DNA of 64,000 nucleotides, taken from NCBI RefSeq assembly GCF_900177245.1, contig NZ_FXBM01000001.1, forward strand, positions 62,001-126,000, read 5' to 3'. Below are positions 15,886-24,895 of the stretch, one piece after another. The stretch is from Rathayibacter oskolensis. GTDB taxonomy: Bacteria > Actinomycetota > Actinomycetes > Actinomycetales > Microbacteriaceae. The first letter of the stretch is position 1. Each line of letters opens with the position of its first letter. The notes under the pieces are model-generated. The model saw only the letters and a program-made list of their open reading frames with translations. It was not told the origin of the DNA and ran no database searches. The position numbers and the translations under genes are program-made.

Positions 15886-16476
15886 TCACGGCCAGATCGG
15901 CGCGGCCTCGGCGGCGAGCGCCCGCAGGGACGTGGCGTCGATCACGGTCCGCGACTCGGGCACCCCCCGGTCGGGCCACTGGACGACGAGCTCGAGCGGG
16001 CCCTCCGGGGGCAGCGGCCAGAGCCACAGCCCCTCCTCGGAGGTGTGGAAGCGATCGGAGCCGCCCCCGCTTCCGCCGGTCATCGTGAGCACGTGCCGCG
16101 AGCCGTCACGCGGCTCCTGCTCGCCGCCCCACGACCGGTCGAGGACGAGGTGCTGACCGTCGGAGAGGCCGAGTCCGTACCGCATCCTGCCGGGCGAACC
16201 GACGCCGTGGTGGCCGTGGAAGCCCATCTGCGCCAGCTGCCACTCCTCCTCCGACATCCCGCCGCGCCTCATCCGGCGCTCGATCGAGAACTCGACGCCG
16301 GTGCTGTAGACGCGGACGCCGGTGGCGATGATCGCGACGTCCTCGGCCACCGCGAGCACCTCGGAGAGCGGGAAGAGGGCGGGGACCTCGTTCTCGGGCG
16401 GCGCGCGCCACGGCTCCGGCTCGCTCTCGACGGCGACGCTCTCGTCCTGGGGCGGGTCGGCGGGGAAGAAGTCCAT
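15886..16476 (-). CDS. Conserved hypothetical protein, 196 aa
   Basis: I do not recognise a named domain. The protein starts MDFFPADPPQDES with an acidic, proline-rich region. It then has a beta-rich part (VAIIATGVRVYSTGVEFSIERRMRR, LSDGQHLVLDRSW, LTMTGGSGGGSDRFHTSEEGLWLWPLPPEGPLELVVQWPDRGVPESRTVIDATSL). It is cytoplasmic, with no membrane segment. Similar acidic/beta proteins are common hypotheticals in actinobacteria. It lies 28 bases upstream of the DUF1992 gene on the same strand and may be co-transcribed with it. Confidence 0.75.
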   Translation of the reverse strand: MDFFPADPPQDESVAVESEPEPWRAPPENEVPALFPLSEVLAVAEDVAIIATGVRVYSTGVEFSIERRMRRGGMSEEEWQLAQMGFHGHHGVGSPGRMRYGLGLSDGQHLVLDRSWGGEQEPRDGSRHVLTMTGGSGGGSDRFHTSEEGLWLWPLPPEGPLELVVQWPDRGVPESRTVIDATSLRALAAEAAPIWP

Positions 16477-16529
16477 GCTCCACCGCACCACATCCCGCGA
16501 CGGCCGCGCAAGGCTCGCCACCGGGCGGC

Positions 16530-17081
16530 TCAGCCGTCGAGCGGGAACCCGGGCAGCCCGTCGATGCTCCGCGCGTTCCTCGTGGCACGGTACTCGGCCA
16601 TCGCCTCCGGGCCCTTCTTCTCGGCCTGCAGGCGGAGGAGGTCGCGCTCGCCGGTCAGCTCCATGATCGGCACTCCCCAGCCGCAGGCGTCGCTGATGCG
16701 GGTGAGGTCGACGGTGATGACCGCCCTCGTGCTCGGGTGCCCGGGATGCAACGCGACGACCTCGTCGAACGCGGTCTCGCCCGGCAGCGACACCGACCCG
16801 AGACCGTGCAGCCGGACGATGCGCGGGCGAGTGTCGAACGAGGCGAACATCAGGCAGACGCGCCGGTTCTCGCGGAGGTGCGCGATCGTCTCGACGCCGC
16901 TGCCGGTGTAGTCGACCCAGGCGACCCGGTGCGGGCTCAGCACCGAGAACGAGTCGAGGCCGCGCGGCGAGATGTTGACGTGCCCGTCCGCCGACAGGGG
17001 AGCGGTCGCGACGAACCACATCGGCTGCGCCCGGATCCACGCCGTGAGGGACTCGTCGAGGGCGTCGAAGATCGTGGCCAT
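16530..17081 (-). CDS. Pyridoxamine-5'-phosphate-oxidase-fold (split-barrel FMN) protein
   Basis: This 183-residue protein has the split-barrel pattern: MWFVATAPLSADGHVNISPRG near the N-terminus, VAWVDYTGSGVETIAHLRENRRVCLMFASFDTRPRIVRLHGLG in the core, and a C-terminal helix. Members bind FMN or F420/haem-type cofactors and often act as small reductases. It lacks the full PdxH C-terminal motif, so it is not a true PNP oxidase. ATG 17081 stands 53 bases from a divergent YdcF-like gene. Confidence 0.85.
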   Translation of the reverse strand: MATIFDALDESLTAWIRAQPMWFVATAPLSADGHVNISPRGLDSFSVLSPHRVAWVDYTGSGVETIAHLRENRRVCLMFASFDTRPRIVRLHGLGSVSLPGETAFDEVVALHPGHPSTRAVITVDLTRISDACGWGVPIMELTGERDLLRLQAEKKGPEAMAEYRATRNARSIDGLPGFPLDG

Positions 17082-17133
17082 GCTCCGAGCGTAGGGCGGG
17101 GGTCCTGCTGTACGAGCGTCCTATCGTGGGCGG

Positions 17134-17766
17134 ATGCGCGGTCGCCTCCTCCTGCTGCCGGTCGGCCTCGTCGCGGCCGTCCTCGGCTGGGCCGAGTGGC
17201 AGCACTGGCGGGCGTCGTGTCGGCGACTCGGGAGCCCGAGCCCCTCGCCCGGGCGGGAGGCCGTCGTCGTCCTCGGCTTCCGGAATCGCGGAGTGCGGGC
17301 GAACGCCGCCAACCGGTACCGAGTCCGTGCGGGACTGCGGTCGAGGGATCCGCGGGCCGTGGAGAGCGTGCTCGTGCTCTGCGGCGGGAGCGTCGGAGGC
17401 GCGGTGCCCGAGGCGGTGCTGATGGCGCGGTACGCGCGCGAGGATCGGGGCTGCTCCGGCCCGGTCCTGCTGGACTGCGACAGTCGGACGACGTGGGAGA
17501 ACATCGCGAACGCGGTGCCGCTGATCGCGTCGTGCGACACGATCAAGATCGTCTCGCACTCGCTGCACGCCGAGAAGGCTCGGGCGTACCTCTGGCGGCA
17601 GCGCCCCGATCTCGCGCGGCGACTGGTGCGCGCGGACGAGTACCGGCTCGGCGAGATCCTCCTCGTGAAGCCGATCGCGGCGGTCATCGGGCTGGCGAAG
17701 CTGCGACGGCTGCGGGACGGAGCCTCCTTCACGCCGGGAGGAAGACCCCCGCCGCTCGGTCCTTGA
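17134..17766 (+). CDS. YdcF/SanA-like DUF218 protein
   Basis: This 210-residue protein has one N-terminal membrane segment (RLLLLPVGLVAAVLGW) followed by a DUF218 Rossmann-like domain: EAVVVLGFRNRG, SVLVLCGGSVGGAVPEAVLMARYARE, LLDCDSRTTWENIANA and TIKIVSHSLHAEKARAYL. The ExxMxxY and TxxN pieces are the family core. Homologues act at the envelope, but their biochemical role is unclear. Its last 38 bases overlap the 3' end of the asparaginase-like gene on the other strand. Confidence 0.85.
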   Translation: MRGRLLLLPVGLVAAVLGWAEWQHWRASCRRLGSPSPSPGREAVVVLGFRNRGVRANAANRYRVRAGLRSRDPRAVESVLVLCGGSVGGAVPEAVLMARYAREDRGCSGPVLLDCDSRTTWENIANAVPLIASCDTIKIVSHSLHAEKARAYLWRQRPDLARRLVRADEYRLGEILLVKPIAAVIGLAKLRRLRDGASFTPGGRPPPLGP

Positions 17767-18214
17767 CGACGGAGCCGGCCGGAAGCACCCGCCCGCTCAT
17801 CGCGAGGTAGACGCCCGGGGGCAGCAGCTGGACCGCCGCCACAGCGACGCCGAGGTTGAAGGAGGCGTCGCTGTCGCGCATCCGCGCGGGCTGCATCGCG
17901 CCGGTGAGCACGACGACGCGGTCGCGGACGACGCCGATCGCCTCGGCCGTCGTCGTCATGGTGTCGGTGCCGTGGGTGATGACGATGCGGTCCTCCTCGG
18001 CGCCGAGGACCCGCTCCCGGATGAGCGCTCGGTCGTCGTCGTCGAGGTCGAGGCTGTCCTTCGCGAGCACCGGCTCGATGCGGAACCGGAGCGTCGACAG
18101 CACGGGCTCGAGGAGGCGCGGCACGGTCGGCTCGCCGATCTCGAGCTCGCCCGCGAGCGAGTACTCCTTGTCGATCGTGCCGCCGGTGGTGAGAACGAGG
18201 ATGCGGTCTGTCAC
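17729..18214 (-). CDS. Single-domain asparaginase/glutaminase-like protein
   Basis: This 161-residue protein consists only of the N-terminal asparaginase domain. It has VLTTGGTIDKEYS with nucleophile Thr13 and ITHGTDTM with Thr83-Asp84, followed by LTGAMQPARMRDSDASFNLGVA. Normal bacterial asparaginases are about 320-350 residues with a second domain that closes the site from a neighbouring subunit; that half is absent with no trace downstream. Short relatives exist and their activity is doubtful or unknown. GTG 18214 is the start. The 3' end overlaps the YdcF-like gene by 38 bases in antisense. Confidence 0.85.
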   Translation of the reverse strand: MTDRILVLTTGGTIDKEYSLAGELEIGEPTVPRLLEPVLSTLRFRIEPVLAKDSLDLDDDDRALIRERVLGAEEDRIVITHGTDTMTTTAEAIGVVRDRVVVLTGAMQPARMRDSDASFNLGVAVAAVQLLPPGVYLAMSGRVLPAGSVVKDRAAGVFLPA

Positions 18215-18329
18215 CCGATCAGCGTACGGGCGGCCACCGACACCGGCTCGGGTCACCGCACACCCCCCGCCGAGCACATCCGTGCGGAAACCGCGGGACG
18301 CTCCGATCGCGTCGAGCGTATCCGTCACG

Positions 18330-18740
18330 ATGGAGCCCATGTCCTCCTCCGCGTCGTCCGTCGTCCGCACCGGAGCCCGAGTGCTCCTCGGCTCCGCCCT
18401 CGTCTTCGCGGGGGTGAGCCACCTCACCCGCGCACGCGAGGAGTTCCAGGCTCAGGTCCCCGAGTGGGTGCCGCTCGACAAGGACACGGTGGTGCTCGCC
18501 TCCGGAGTCGTCGAGATCGCGCTCGGTGCCTCGCTCGTGCTGGCGCGTCGCCGCGCTCCGCTGGTCGGTACCGCCGCGGCGGCCTTCTTCACCGCGATCT
18601 TCCCCGGCAACGTCTCGCAGTGGCTCACCCGCACCAGCGCGTTCGGTCTCGACACCGACCGCAAGCGCGCCGTCCGGCTGCTGTTCCAGCCCGTGCTGGT
18701 GGCCTGGGCCCTCTGGTCGACCCGGCGCCCGACGGCCTGA
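18330..18740 (+). CDS. DoxX-family membrane protein
   Basis: This protein has about 136 residues with four hydrophobic segments: VLLGSALVFAGVSHL, TVVLASGVVEIALGASLVLA, LVGTAAAAFFTAIF and LLFQPVLVAWALWS. The AGVSHL and FPGNVSQW features fit small DoxX-like quinone/oxidoreductase-associated membrane proteins. Start choice is between ATG 18330 and ATG 18339; neither has a good ribosome site. It is divergent from the asparaginase-like gene. Function is unknown. Confidence 0.75.
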   Translation: MEPMSSSASSVVRTGARVLLGSALVFAGVSHLTRAREEFQAQVPEWVPLDKDTVVLASGVVEIALGASLVLARRRAPLVGTAAAAFFTAIFPGNVSQWLTRTSAFGLDTDRKRAVRLLFQPVLVAWALWSTRRPTA

Positions 18741-18787
18741 TCGGCTTCGCTCCGGCGGCCGAGAGAGGGCGACCCGCACGGCAGGCG

Positions 18788-18825
18788 GGGGTGCCGTCAC
18801 GAGGCCGGGGTGCCGTCACGAGGCC
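18788..18825. repeat. Perfect 19-base tandem duplication at the end of the FadR-type gene
   Basis: GGGGTGCCGTCACGAGGCC occurs at 18788-18806 and again at 18807-18825. The second copy contains the stop codon (18816-18818) of the regulator gene on the minus strand. The first copy is a downstream duplicate of that 3' end. No role can be assigned. Confidence 0.85.
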
Positions 18826-19511
18826 CGATCGACCAGCGGAGTCAGCAGCTCCTCGATCTGACGACGCGCCTCCACAGGATCACCGGCCGCGATCGCCCGC
18901 ACCAGCAGCTCGTGCCGGCGCGCGTGCTCGTCGACCTCGCCGACGACATCGACGCTGAGCACCGACTCGAACAGCTCGACCAGCCCGTCGTAGAGCTCCA
19001 CGAACAGCTCGTTGTGCGTGGCGACGGCGACGGCCCGGTGCAGGGCGGTGTCCGCCGCGATCCGCTCGGAGAGGTCGGACCCGACCCACGAGCGTGCCCG
19101 CCGGTCGAGGAGTTCGCGCAGGATCGCGATGTCGGAGGCGGTGCGCCGCTCGGCCGCCAGCGCAGCGGTCGCCCCGTCGATCGCGAACCGCAGCTCGAGT
19201 CCGTCGCGGCGCCCGGCGCTGGGGAGCCGCCTCCGCAGCGACTGGGTGAGCTGCGACCGCGCGATCACGAAGGTGCCCCGGCCCTGCTCCCGCCGGACGA
19301 GTCCGGCCTGCACCAGGGCCTGGACCGCCTCGCGGACCGAGTTGCGCCCGGCGCCCGTCCAGCGCACGAGCTCGGTCTCGACCGGGATCCTGCCCCCGAC
19401 CCTCCATCGCCCCGAGCTGATCTCTTCGTGGAAGAGCGCGGTGACGTGGTCGATGACGCTCTCGCGCTCGAACGGGGCGGCCGTCGGAGCGGTAGGCTCG
19501 CCTGAATTCAT
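18816..19511 (-). CDS. GntR-family regulator, FadR/FCD subfamily
   Basis: This 231-residue protein has a GntR winged helix at residues 15-80 (VIDHVTALFHEEISSGRWRVGGRIPVETELVRWTGAGRNSVREAVQALVQAGLVRREQGRGTFV in outline). An all-helical FCD effector domain follows, with the metal/acid-ligand pattern typical of the subfamily (D...H, then ELLVRAIAAGD near the end). These regulators answer to organic acids or sugar acids. It is divergent from the MFS gene with only 27 bases between start codons, so that exporter is its likely target. ATG 19511 may be leaderless. Confidence 0.9.
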   Translation of the reverse strand: MNSGEPTAPTAAPFERESVIDHVTALFHEEISSGRWRVGGRIPVETELVRWTGAGRNSVREAVQALVQAGLVRREQGRGTFVIARSQLTQSLRRRLPSAGRRDGLELRFAIDGATAALAAERRTASDIAILRELLDRRARSWVGSDLSERIAADTALHRAVAVATHNELFVELYDGLVELFESVLSVDVVGEVDEHARRHELLVRAIAAGDPVEARRQIEELLTPLVDRAS

Positions 19512-19517
19512 CCCATC

Positions 19518-19545
19518 ATCCTACCGAGGTGGTTCAGCGTGTCGA
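19518..19545 (-). promoter_or_regulatory. Leaderless-type promoter for the FadR-like gene
   Basis: On the minus strand TCGACA (19540-19545) and TAGGAT (19518-19523) are 16 bases apart. The -10 box ends 6 bases before ATG 19511, so the transcript would start at the initiation codon. The -35 lies inside the first codons of the divergent MFS gene. Boxes are seen; use is inferred. Confidence 0.45.
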
Positions 19546-20747
19546 GTCCGGTCATCACGAGCACCCGGGGCGCCACCGCGTCCCTGGCGCTCGCCGCGGT
19601 CGTGATGACCGCGCTCAATCTGCGCACCGCCGTCACCGGCTTCAGTCCGCTGCTCGAGACGATCGGCGCCGACCTCGGCTTCGGCCCCGCCCTCTACGGC
19701 GCCTTCGGAACCATCGTCACGGCCTCGTTCGCCGTCTTCGGGTTCGTCGCCTCGGCCGCGGCGCGACGCCTCGGACTCGAGCGGACCCTCGCTGCCGCCA
19801 CGCTCGTCACGACCGCCGGTCTGATCCTGCGCGCCCTCAGCCCGGCTCCGCTCGCGCTGGTGCTCTCGAGCGTCGTCGCGCTCGCCGGGGTCGGGATGTC
19901 GAACGTGCTGATCATCCCGATCGTGAAGCGCTACTTCGCCGACCGCCTCAGGGCCGTGAGCTCGCTCTACCTCGCGCTGCTCCAGGTCGGCCAGTTCGTG
20001 GCGCCGCTCGTCGCCGTCCCGCTCGCCCAGTCGCTGGGCTGGCGCTCGGCCGTCGGCGGCTGGGCCCTGCTCACGGCGACCGCCTGCCTCCTATGGCTGG
20101 CGCTGGCGACCCGCGAGACGGCGACCACCGCGCCCGCGGCTCACGCCGAGCGGCTCACGGGCGCATGGCGCACACCGCTGCTCTGGGCGATGGTGCTGCT
20201 GCTCGGGATGACGGCGCTGAACACCTACGCCGTGATCACCTGGCTGCCGACGATCCTCGTCGACGCCGGAGCGGATCCGGCTCTGGGAGGCGCGCTGCTG
20301 GCGCTCTTCTCGATCTTCGGACTGGGGGCCGCCTTCGTCGTCCCGCCGCTGACGCTGGGGATGCGGAATCCGGTCGTCATCGTCGTGGTCTGCGTCGCAC
20401 TGCTCGCCGTCGGCTACCTCGGGCTCCTCGTCGCGCCGCTCGAGGGCGCCGTCGCCTGGGTCGTCTGCCTCGGGCTCGGCGTGAGCACGTTCCCCCTGAC
20501 GCTCACCCTCGTGAATGCGCGCACCCGCACCACCGCGGGCTCGTCGGTGCTGTCGGGGGCGACCCAGGGTCTCGGCTACGCGCTCGCGTGCGCGGGGCCG
20601 CTGGTGATCGGGCTGCTCTACGAGGCGCAGGGCGGCTGGGGAGGCGCCTCCGTCTTCCTCCTCGCGAGCCTGGTGGTGCTGCTGGTCAGCGGCATCGTGG
20701 CGTGCCGTCCGCGGTTCCTCGAGGACGAGGCGTCCCGGCGCGGCTGA
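19539..20747 (+). CDS. MFS transporter, CynX/NimT-like
   Basis: This 402-residue protein has about 12 membrane segments and begins GTG 19539 after GAGGTGG. LNLRTAVTGFSPLLETIGADLGF in the first helix-loop and the NARTRTTAGSSVLSGATQGLGYALACAGPLVIGLLYE region are typical of the cyanate/2-nitroimidazole permease branch. Substrates in this branch vary widely. The divergent FadR-type regulator suggests induction by a small organic acid or related compound. It may be exporter or importer. Confidence 0.88.
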   Translation: MSSPVITSTRGATASLALAAVVMTALNLRTAVTGFSPLLETIGADLGFGPALYGAFGTIVTASFAVFGFVASAAARRLGLERTLAAATLVTTAGLILRALSPAPLALVLSSVVALAGVGMSNVLIIPIVKRYFADRLRAVSSLYLALLQVGQFVAPLVAVPLAQSLGWRSAVGGWALLTATACLLWLALATRETATTAPAAHAERLTGAWRTPLLWAMVLLLGMTALNTYAVITWLPTILVDAGADPALGGALLALFSIFGLGAAFVVPPLTLGMRNPVVIVVVCVALLAVGYLGLLVAPLEGAVAWVVCLGLGVSTFPLTLTLVNARTRTTAGSSVLSGATQGLGYALACAGPLVIGLLYEAQGGWGGASVFLLASLVVLLVSGIVACRPRFLEDEASRRG

Positions 20748-20776
20748 CTCTGCAGGGCGCCGGGACGCTCACCGCG

Positions 20777-22102
20777 TCAGGACGCGGGGACGAGGTTCCA
20801 GCGCGCGACCAGCAGCTCCAGGCCCTTGTCGAACACCGTCGACCAGGCCGTCACGTCGTGCGCACTGTCCGGCACCTCGATGTAGGTCGCCTGCATCCCC
20901 GCTGCCTGCGCGTCGGCGTAGAGCGTCTTCACGCCGTCGACGAACGCGGCGTCGTTCGCGCCCACGCCGAACACGGCGAAGGAGTCGGCGTAGGGGGCGT
21001 TCTCCGCGAGCAGGCTCGCGGGCTTCGCCGCCTCGTACGCCGCGGCGCTGCCTCCGAAGCCCTTCTCGATCGTGGTCGCGTCGTCGCCGAGGGTGGGTGC
21101 GAGCTCGCCCGACGCGTCGATGATGTTGCCGAACAGCTGCGGATACCCGGCGCCGAGCTGGATGGCGCAGGTGCCGCCCTGCGAGAGCCCGCCGATCGCC
21201 CAGTCGTGCGCGTCACCGAGCACCGGGAGGTTCGCGCGGATCCAGTTCGGCACGTCGACCGTGAGATAGGTCGCGGAGGCGCCGAGCGGCGAGTCGACGC
21301 ACATCGGGTTGGCCGAGGGGTCGCCGAGCTGGTCGGGTGAGACCACGATCGGAGCGAGCCCGGCGTGCGCGGCGGCGTAGTCGTCGAGGGTCTTCTGCAG
21401 GTTCTCGGTCGACAGCGGGTCGGAGGGGACGCCCGGCTGCCCCGAGAGCATCACCATCACGGGCAGGAGCGGCGGGTCGGCCGTGAGCGCGGCGGGCGGC
21501 AGGTAGACGACCGCGTCACGGGCGGAGAAGTTCGAGGCGGTGGCCGGGATGGTCACGGTCGAGACCGTGCCGACGGCCGGCATGTCGGCGGGCGGCGTCC
21601 AGTCGGCGAGGCTCGGGTGGTCGCCGCTCGGTGTCGGGACGGGGTCGGCGACCGTGGGGTAGGCGCTGATGCCGAGCGCGCTGCGCACCGTCGGGTACTG
21701 GCCGAAGTCGATGTTCACGGCCATCGCGGCGGTTGCGACGACGAGCACTCCGACGCCGAGGGAGGCGAGGGCGCGGCGCAGCCGGCGCGCGGAGAGGGCG
21801 TGCACGAGCACGATCGCGACGAGCGCGAGTCCGCCGAGCCCGAGGCCGATCCAGACGCGCGTCACCGGGGTGAAGTCGACGCCGAAGGGGCCGTCCGTTC
21901 CGTCGACCAGGGCCGCCAGCGCGACGCCGCCGAGGAGTCCGACGAGGAGGACGGCGACGGTCAGCGCGAGCCGGCGACGCCGGCCGGTCCTGCGGGCTCG
22001 GACGAAGGCGGCGGCGAGGAGGAGGAGGGCCGCTCCGCCGATCGCGTAGACGCCGATGACGAGGGGTCCGGAGACGAGGCTGAGCCCGAGGAGTGTGTTC
22101 AT
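20777..22102 (-). CDS. Membrane-anchored esterase of the PF00756 (esterase D / Ag85-like) fold
   Basis: In this 441-residue protein the first ~130 residues contain four hydrophobic helices. An extracytoplasmic alpha/beta-hydrolase domain follows. Motifs are VVYLPPAAL, LLPVMVMLSGQPG and the nucleophile elbow GGLSQGGTCA (catalytic Ser), with a late His in DSAHDVTAW. The architecture (membrane helices plus esterase) is seen in corynebacterial/mycobacterial cell-wall esterases, but this organism type lacks mycolates, so the substrate is unknown. It is followed by the convergent MFS gene. The start is ATG 22102. Confidence 0.82.
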   Translation of the reverse strand: MNTLLGLSLVSGPLVIGVYAIGGAALLLLAAAFVRARRTGRRRRLALTVAVLLVGLLGGVALAALVDGTDGPFGVDFTPVTRVWIGLGLGGLALVAIVLVHALSARRLRRALASLGVGVLVVATAAMAVNIDFGQYPTVRSALGISAYPTVADPVPTPSGDHPSLADWTPPADMPAVGTVSTVTIPATASNFSARDAVVYLPPAALTADPPLLPVMVMLSGQPGVPSDPLSTENLQKTLDDYAAAHAGLAPIVVSPDQLGDPSANPMCVDSPLGASATYLTVDVPNWIRANLPVLGDAHDWAIGGLSQGGTCAIQLGAGYPQLFGNIIDASGELAPTLGDDATTIEKGFGGSAAAYEAAKPASLLAENAPYADSFAVFGVGANDAAFVDGVKTLYADAQAAGMQATYIEVPDSAHDVTAWSTVFDKGLELLVARWNLVPAS

Positions 22103-22351
22103 GCGTCGATCCGGTCGTCGAGTCGTCTGGGCCGCCGGAGGGGGCGGCGGCGGTCAGTCTCCCGCCGACGTCTGGAGGTGGTCTGGACGTCTCCTGGACG
22201 GATCGACACCCCGTCTCCCCGGGTTCTCCTCCCCGAGCGCCGATCTCCCGACCCTCCCGCAGATCGGGCGCAACCCCGCGCGGAGCGCTCTCCTCCGGCC
22301 TAGCGTGGAAGAACGAAGACGCCGCCGGCACCCTCACGAAGGAGCTCGACC

Positions 22352-22399
22352 ATGACGCAGGATCCCCGCCCGACCGCCTCCTCGCGAGCAGCCGCATGA
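22352..22399 (+). CDS. 15-codon leader reading frame coupled to the SDR gene
   Basis: ATG 22352 follows the strong ribosome site AAGGAG at 5-6 bases spacing and encodes [15 protein letters not shown], then TGA overlapping the SDR ATG (ATGA). The SDR itself has no Shine-Dalgarno. The peptide probably loads ribosomes that re-initiate on the SDR. The peptide sequence resembles nothing I recognise. Confidence 0.5.
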   Translation: MTQDPRPTASSRAAA

Positions 22400-23394
22400 G
22401 CCGCGGCGTCGCCGTCGTCACCGGTGGCACCGCGGGGCTCGGCAGGGCGACCGTGCGCGAACTGGCCTCCCGCGGATGGGACGTCGCGGTCCTCGCCCGG
22501 GGCGAGGACGGGCTCGCGGCGACTCTCGCCGAGATCGAGCAGGCCGGCCGACGCGGGCTCACGATCCCGACCGACGTGGCCGACCGCGAGGCGGTCGAGT
22601 CGGCCGCCAATCGCATCGAGGCCGAGCTCGGCCCGATCGAGCTGTGGGTGAACGACGCCATGGTCGGCGTGTTCGGCGAGTTCCTGTCGACAGACCCCGC
22701 CGACTTCGAGCGGGCCGTGTCGGTCAACTTCTTCGGCTTCGTCAACGGCACCCGCGCCGCCCTCTCGCGGATGACGCCGCGCGGGCGCGGGCACGTGATC
22801 CAGGTCGGGTCCGCTCTCGCCCACCGCGGCATCCCGCTGCAGGCCGCCTACTGCGCCTCGAAGTTCGGTGCGCGGGGCTTCACCGAGTCCGTGACCGCCG
22901 AGCTGCTCCACTCGAAGAGCAGGATCCGGCTCTCCGAGGTCGACATGCCGGCGCTCAACACGATCCAGTTCAACTGGGTGAAGTCGCAGCTGCCGCACCA
23001 CCCGCAGCCGGTGCCGCCGATCTACGAGCCGGAGGTGGGTGCCATCGCGATCGCCGACGTCGCCGACAAGCCGCGTCGGCGCACCTGGGTCGGCGAGCCC
23101 ACCGCGGGGACCATCCTCGGCGACCGCTTCGCCGGTGCGTTCATGGACTGGTACCTCGCCCGGAGCGCCTTCGACGGTCAGCAGGCGCCCGACAAGAAGG
23201 AGCCGATGCTCCCGAACAACGTCTACGAGCCGGTCCCGGGCGACCACGGGGCGCGCGGACTCTTCAGCGACCGGGCGCACACCATGACTCCCCAGATCTG
23301 GATGATCAGGCACCGGGCGCTCAGCTACGCGGGCGCGGCCGTCGCCGTCGCCGCGGGAGCCGTCGGCGCCGTCGCCGCTCTGCGGAGGAGGTGA
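22396..23394 (+). CDS. Short-chain dehydrogenase/reductase
   Basis: This 332-residue SDR has the nucleotide motif TGGTAGLG (9-16) and catalytic Ser139 (VGSALAHR) with YxxxK (Tyr152, Lys156). The usual NNAG reads NDAM. It is longer than the ~250-residue norm, with a C-terminal extension that carries a hydrophobic tail ([19 protein letters not shown]) and so may sit at the membrane. It overlaps the leader peptide upstream and the FAD oxidoreductase downstream by 4 bases each. With the SRPBCC gene it forms an operon for an unidentified lipid or hydrophobic substrate. Confidence 0.88.
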   Translation: MSRGVAVVTGGTAGLGRATVRELASRGWDVAVLARGEDGLAATLAEIEQAGRRGLTIPTDVADREAVESAANRIEAELGPIELWVNDAMVGVFGEFLSTDPADFERAVSVNFFGFVNGTRAALSRMTPRGRGHVIQVGSALAHRGIPLQAAYCASKFGARGFTESVTAELLHSKSRIRLSEVDMPALNTIQFNWVKSQLPHHPQPVPPIYEPEVGAIAIADVADKPRRRTWVGEPTAGTILGDRFAGAFMDWYLARSAFDGQQAPDKKEPMLPNNVYEPVPGDHGARGLFSDRAHTMTPQIWMIRHRALSYAGAAVAVAAGAVGAVAALRRR

Positions 23395-24839
23395 GCGTGG
23401 TCGACGCCGTCGTCGTCGGCGCGGGCCCGAACGGGCTCGCCGCCGCGGTCACCCTCGCCAGGGCCGGTCTCTCGGTGACCGTGCTCGAGCGCAACGAGAC
23501 CATCGGCGGCGGGGCCAGGACGGCCGAGCTGACGCTGCCGGGATTCCATCACGACGTCTGCTCGGCGGTGCATCCGATGGCGCTCGCCTCCGGGTTCTTC
23601 CGCAGCTTCGGTCTCGACCAGCGGATCGAGCTGCGGGTGCCCGAGATCTCCTACGCGCATCCGCTCGACGGCGGTCGCGCCGGAGTCGCCTACCGCGACA
23701 TCGAGAGGACGGCCGGGCGCCTCGGCCGCGACGGGGCGGCCTGGCGGTCGCTGATGCGTCCGCTCGCCGAGAGGGCCGACCGCGTCGCCGGATTCACCAA
23801 CGACGCGCTGCTGCGGATCCCGACCGACCCGGCGATCCTCCTCCGCTTCGGACTCCGAGTGCTCGAGCAGGGCTCGCCGCTCTGGAACCTGCGCTTCTCG
23901 GAGGAGGTGGCGCCCGCGATGCTCGCCGGTGTCGCCGCGCACGCGATCCGCCCCCTGCCGAGCCTGTCGACGGCCGCCGCGGCGCTCGCCCTCGGCACCT
24001 ACGCCCACGCGCGGGGCTGGCCGGTGCCGATCGGCGGCAGCCAGGCGATCGTCGACGCGATGGCCGACGACCTCCGTGCGCACGGGGGCACGATCGAGAC
24101 CGGAGTCGAGGTCACCTCCCTCGCGCAGCTGCCCGCGGCGAAGGCGGTGCTGTTCGACCTGACGCCCGACGCTCTGCTCGAGCTCGCAGGAAGCCGCCTC
24201 CCCGCGCCCTACGCGAAGGCGCTGCGGCTCTTCCGCTACGGCAACGGAGTCGCCAAGGTCGACTTCGCCCTCGACGGCCCCGTGCCGTGGACGAACTCCG
24301 AGCTCGCCCGCGCGGGAACCCTCCACGTCGGGGGCACGCGCGGCGAGATCGCCGCAGCGGAGCGCGACGTCGCCCAGGGCAGGCACAGCGAGAACCCCTA
24401 CGTGCTCGTCGCGCAGCCCTCGTTGGCCGATCCCGGCCGAGCGCCGGCGGGCAAGCACGTCCTCTGGGCCTACACCCACGTGCCGCGCAATTCGCCCGCT
24501 CACCAGCGCGAGGCGATCACCGCGCAGATCGAGCGCTTCGCCCCGGGGTTCCGCGATCGCATCCTCGGCGTCTCGTCGATGACCGCGCGCGACATGCAGG
24601 CGTACAACCCCAACTACCTCGGCGGGGACATCGCCGCCGGAGCCGCCGGCGTCGCGCAACTCGTCTCGCGCCCCGTCCCCTCTCCCGACCCGTGGCGCAC
24701 CCCGGCGAAGGGCTTCTACCTGTGCTCCTCCTCGACCCCGCCGGGGCCGGGAGTGCACGGGATGGCGGGCTGGCACGCCGCCCGGAGCGCCCTCAGGCAC
24801 GAGTTCGGTATCAGGCAGGCGCCCGACCTGGCACCCTGA
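23391..24839 (+). CDS. Phytoene-dehydrogenase-like FAD/NAD(P) oxidoreductase
   Basis: This 482-residue flavoprotein begins [44 protein letters not shown], the dinucleotide-binding fold of the CrtI/PNOD group. It ends with the second FAD motif [27 protein letters not shown] 23391 overlaps the SDR stop (GTGA). CrtI relatives desaturate or isomerise isoprenoids, but this subgroup (COG1233 type) has mixed and mostly unknown substrates. No carotenoid genes are adjacent. The operon context with an SDR and a SRPBCC protein implies stepwise oxidation of a lipid-like compound. Confidence 0.87.
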   Translation: MSVVDAVVVGAGPNGLAAAVTLARAGLSVTVLERNETIGGGARTAELTLPGFHHDVCSAVHPMALASGFFRSFGLDQRIELRVPEISYAHPLDGGRAGVAYRDIERTAGRLGRDGAAWRSLMRPLAERADRVAGFTNDALLRIPTDPAILLRFGLRVLEQGSPLWNLRFSEEVAPAMLAGVAAHAIRPLPSLSTAAAALALGTYAHARGWPVPIGGSQAIVDAMADDLRAHGGTIETGVEVTSLAQLPAAKAVLFDLTPDALLELAGSRLPAPYAKALRLFRYGNGVAKVDFALDGPVPWTNSELARAGTLHVGGTRGEIAAAERDVAQGRHSENPYVLVAQPSLADPGRAPAGKHVLWAYTHVPRNSPAHQREAITAQIERFAPGFRDRILGVSSMTARDMQAYNPNYLGGDIAAGAAGVAQLVSRPVPSPDPWRTPAKGFYLCSSSTPPGPGVHGMAGWHAARSALRHEFGIRQAPDLAP

Positions 24840-24895
24840 AGGCGGGCCGCCGGACGCACGGCGGCACCTCCGCCCGCAACCAGAAGGAGCCCGCG

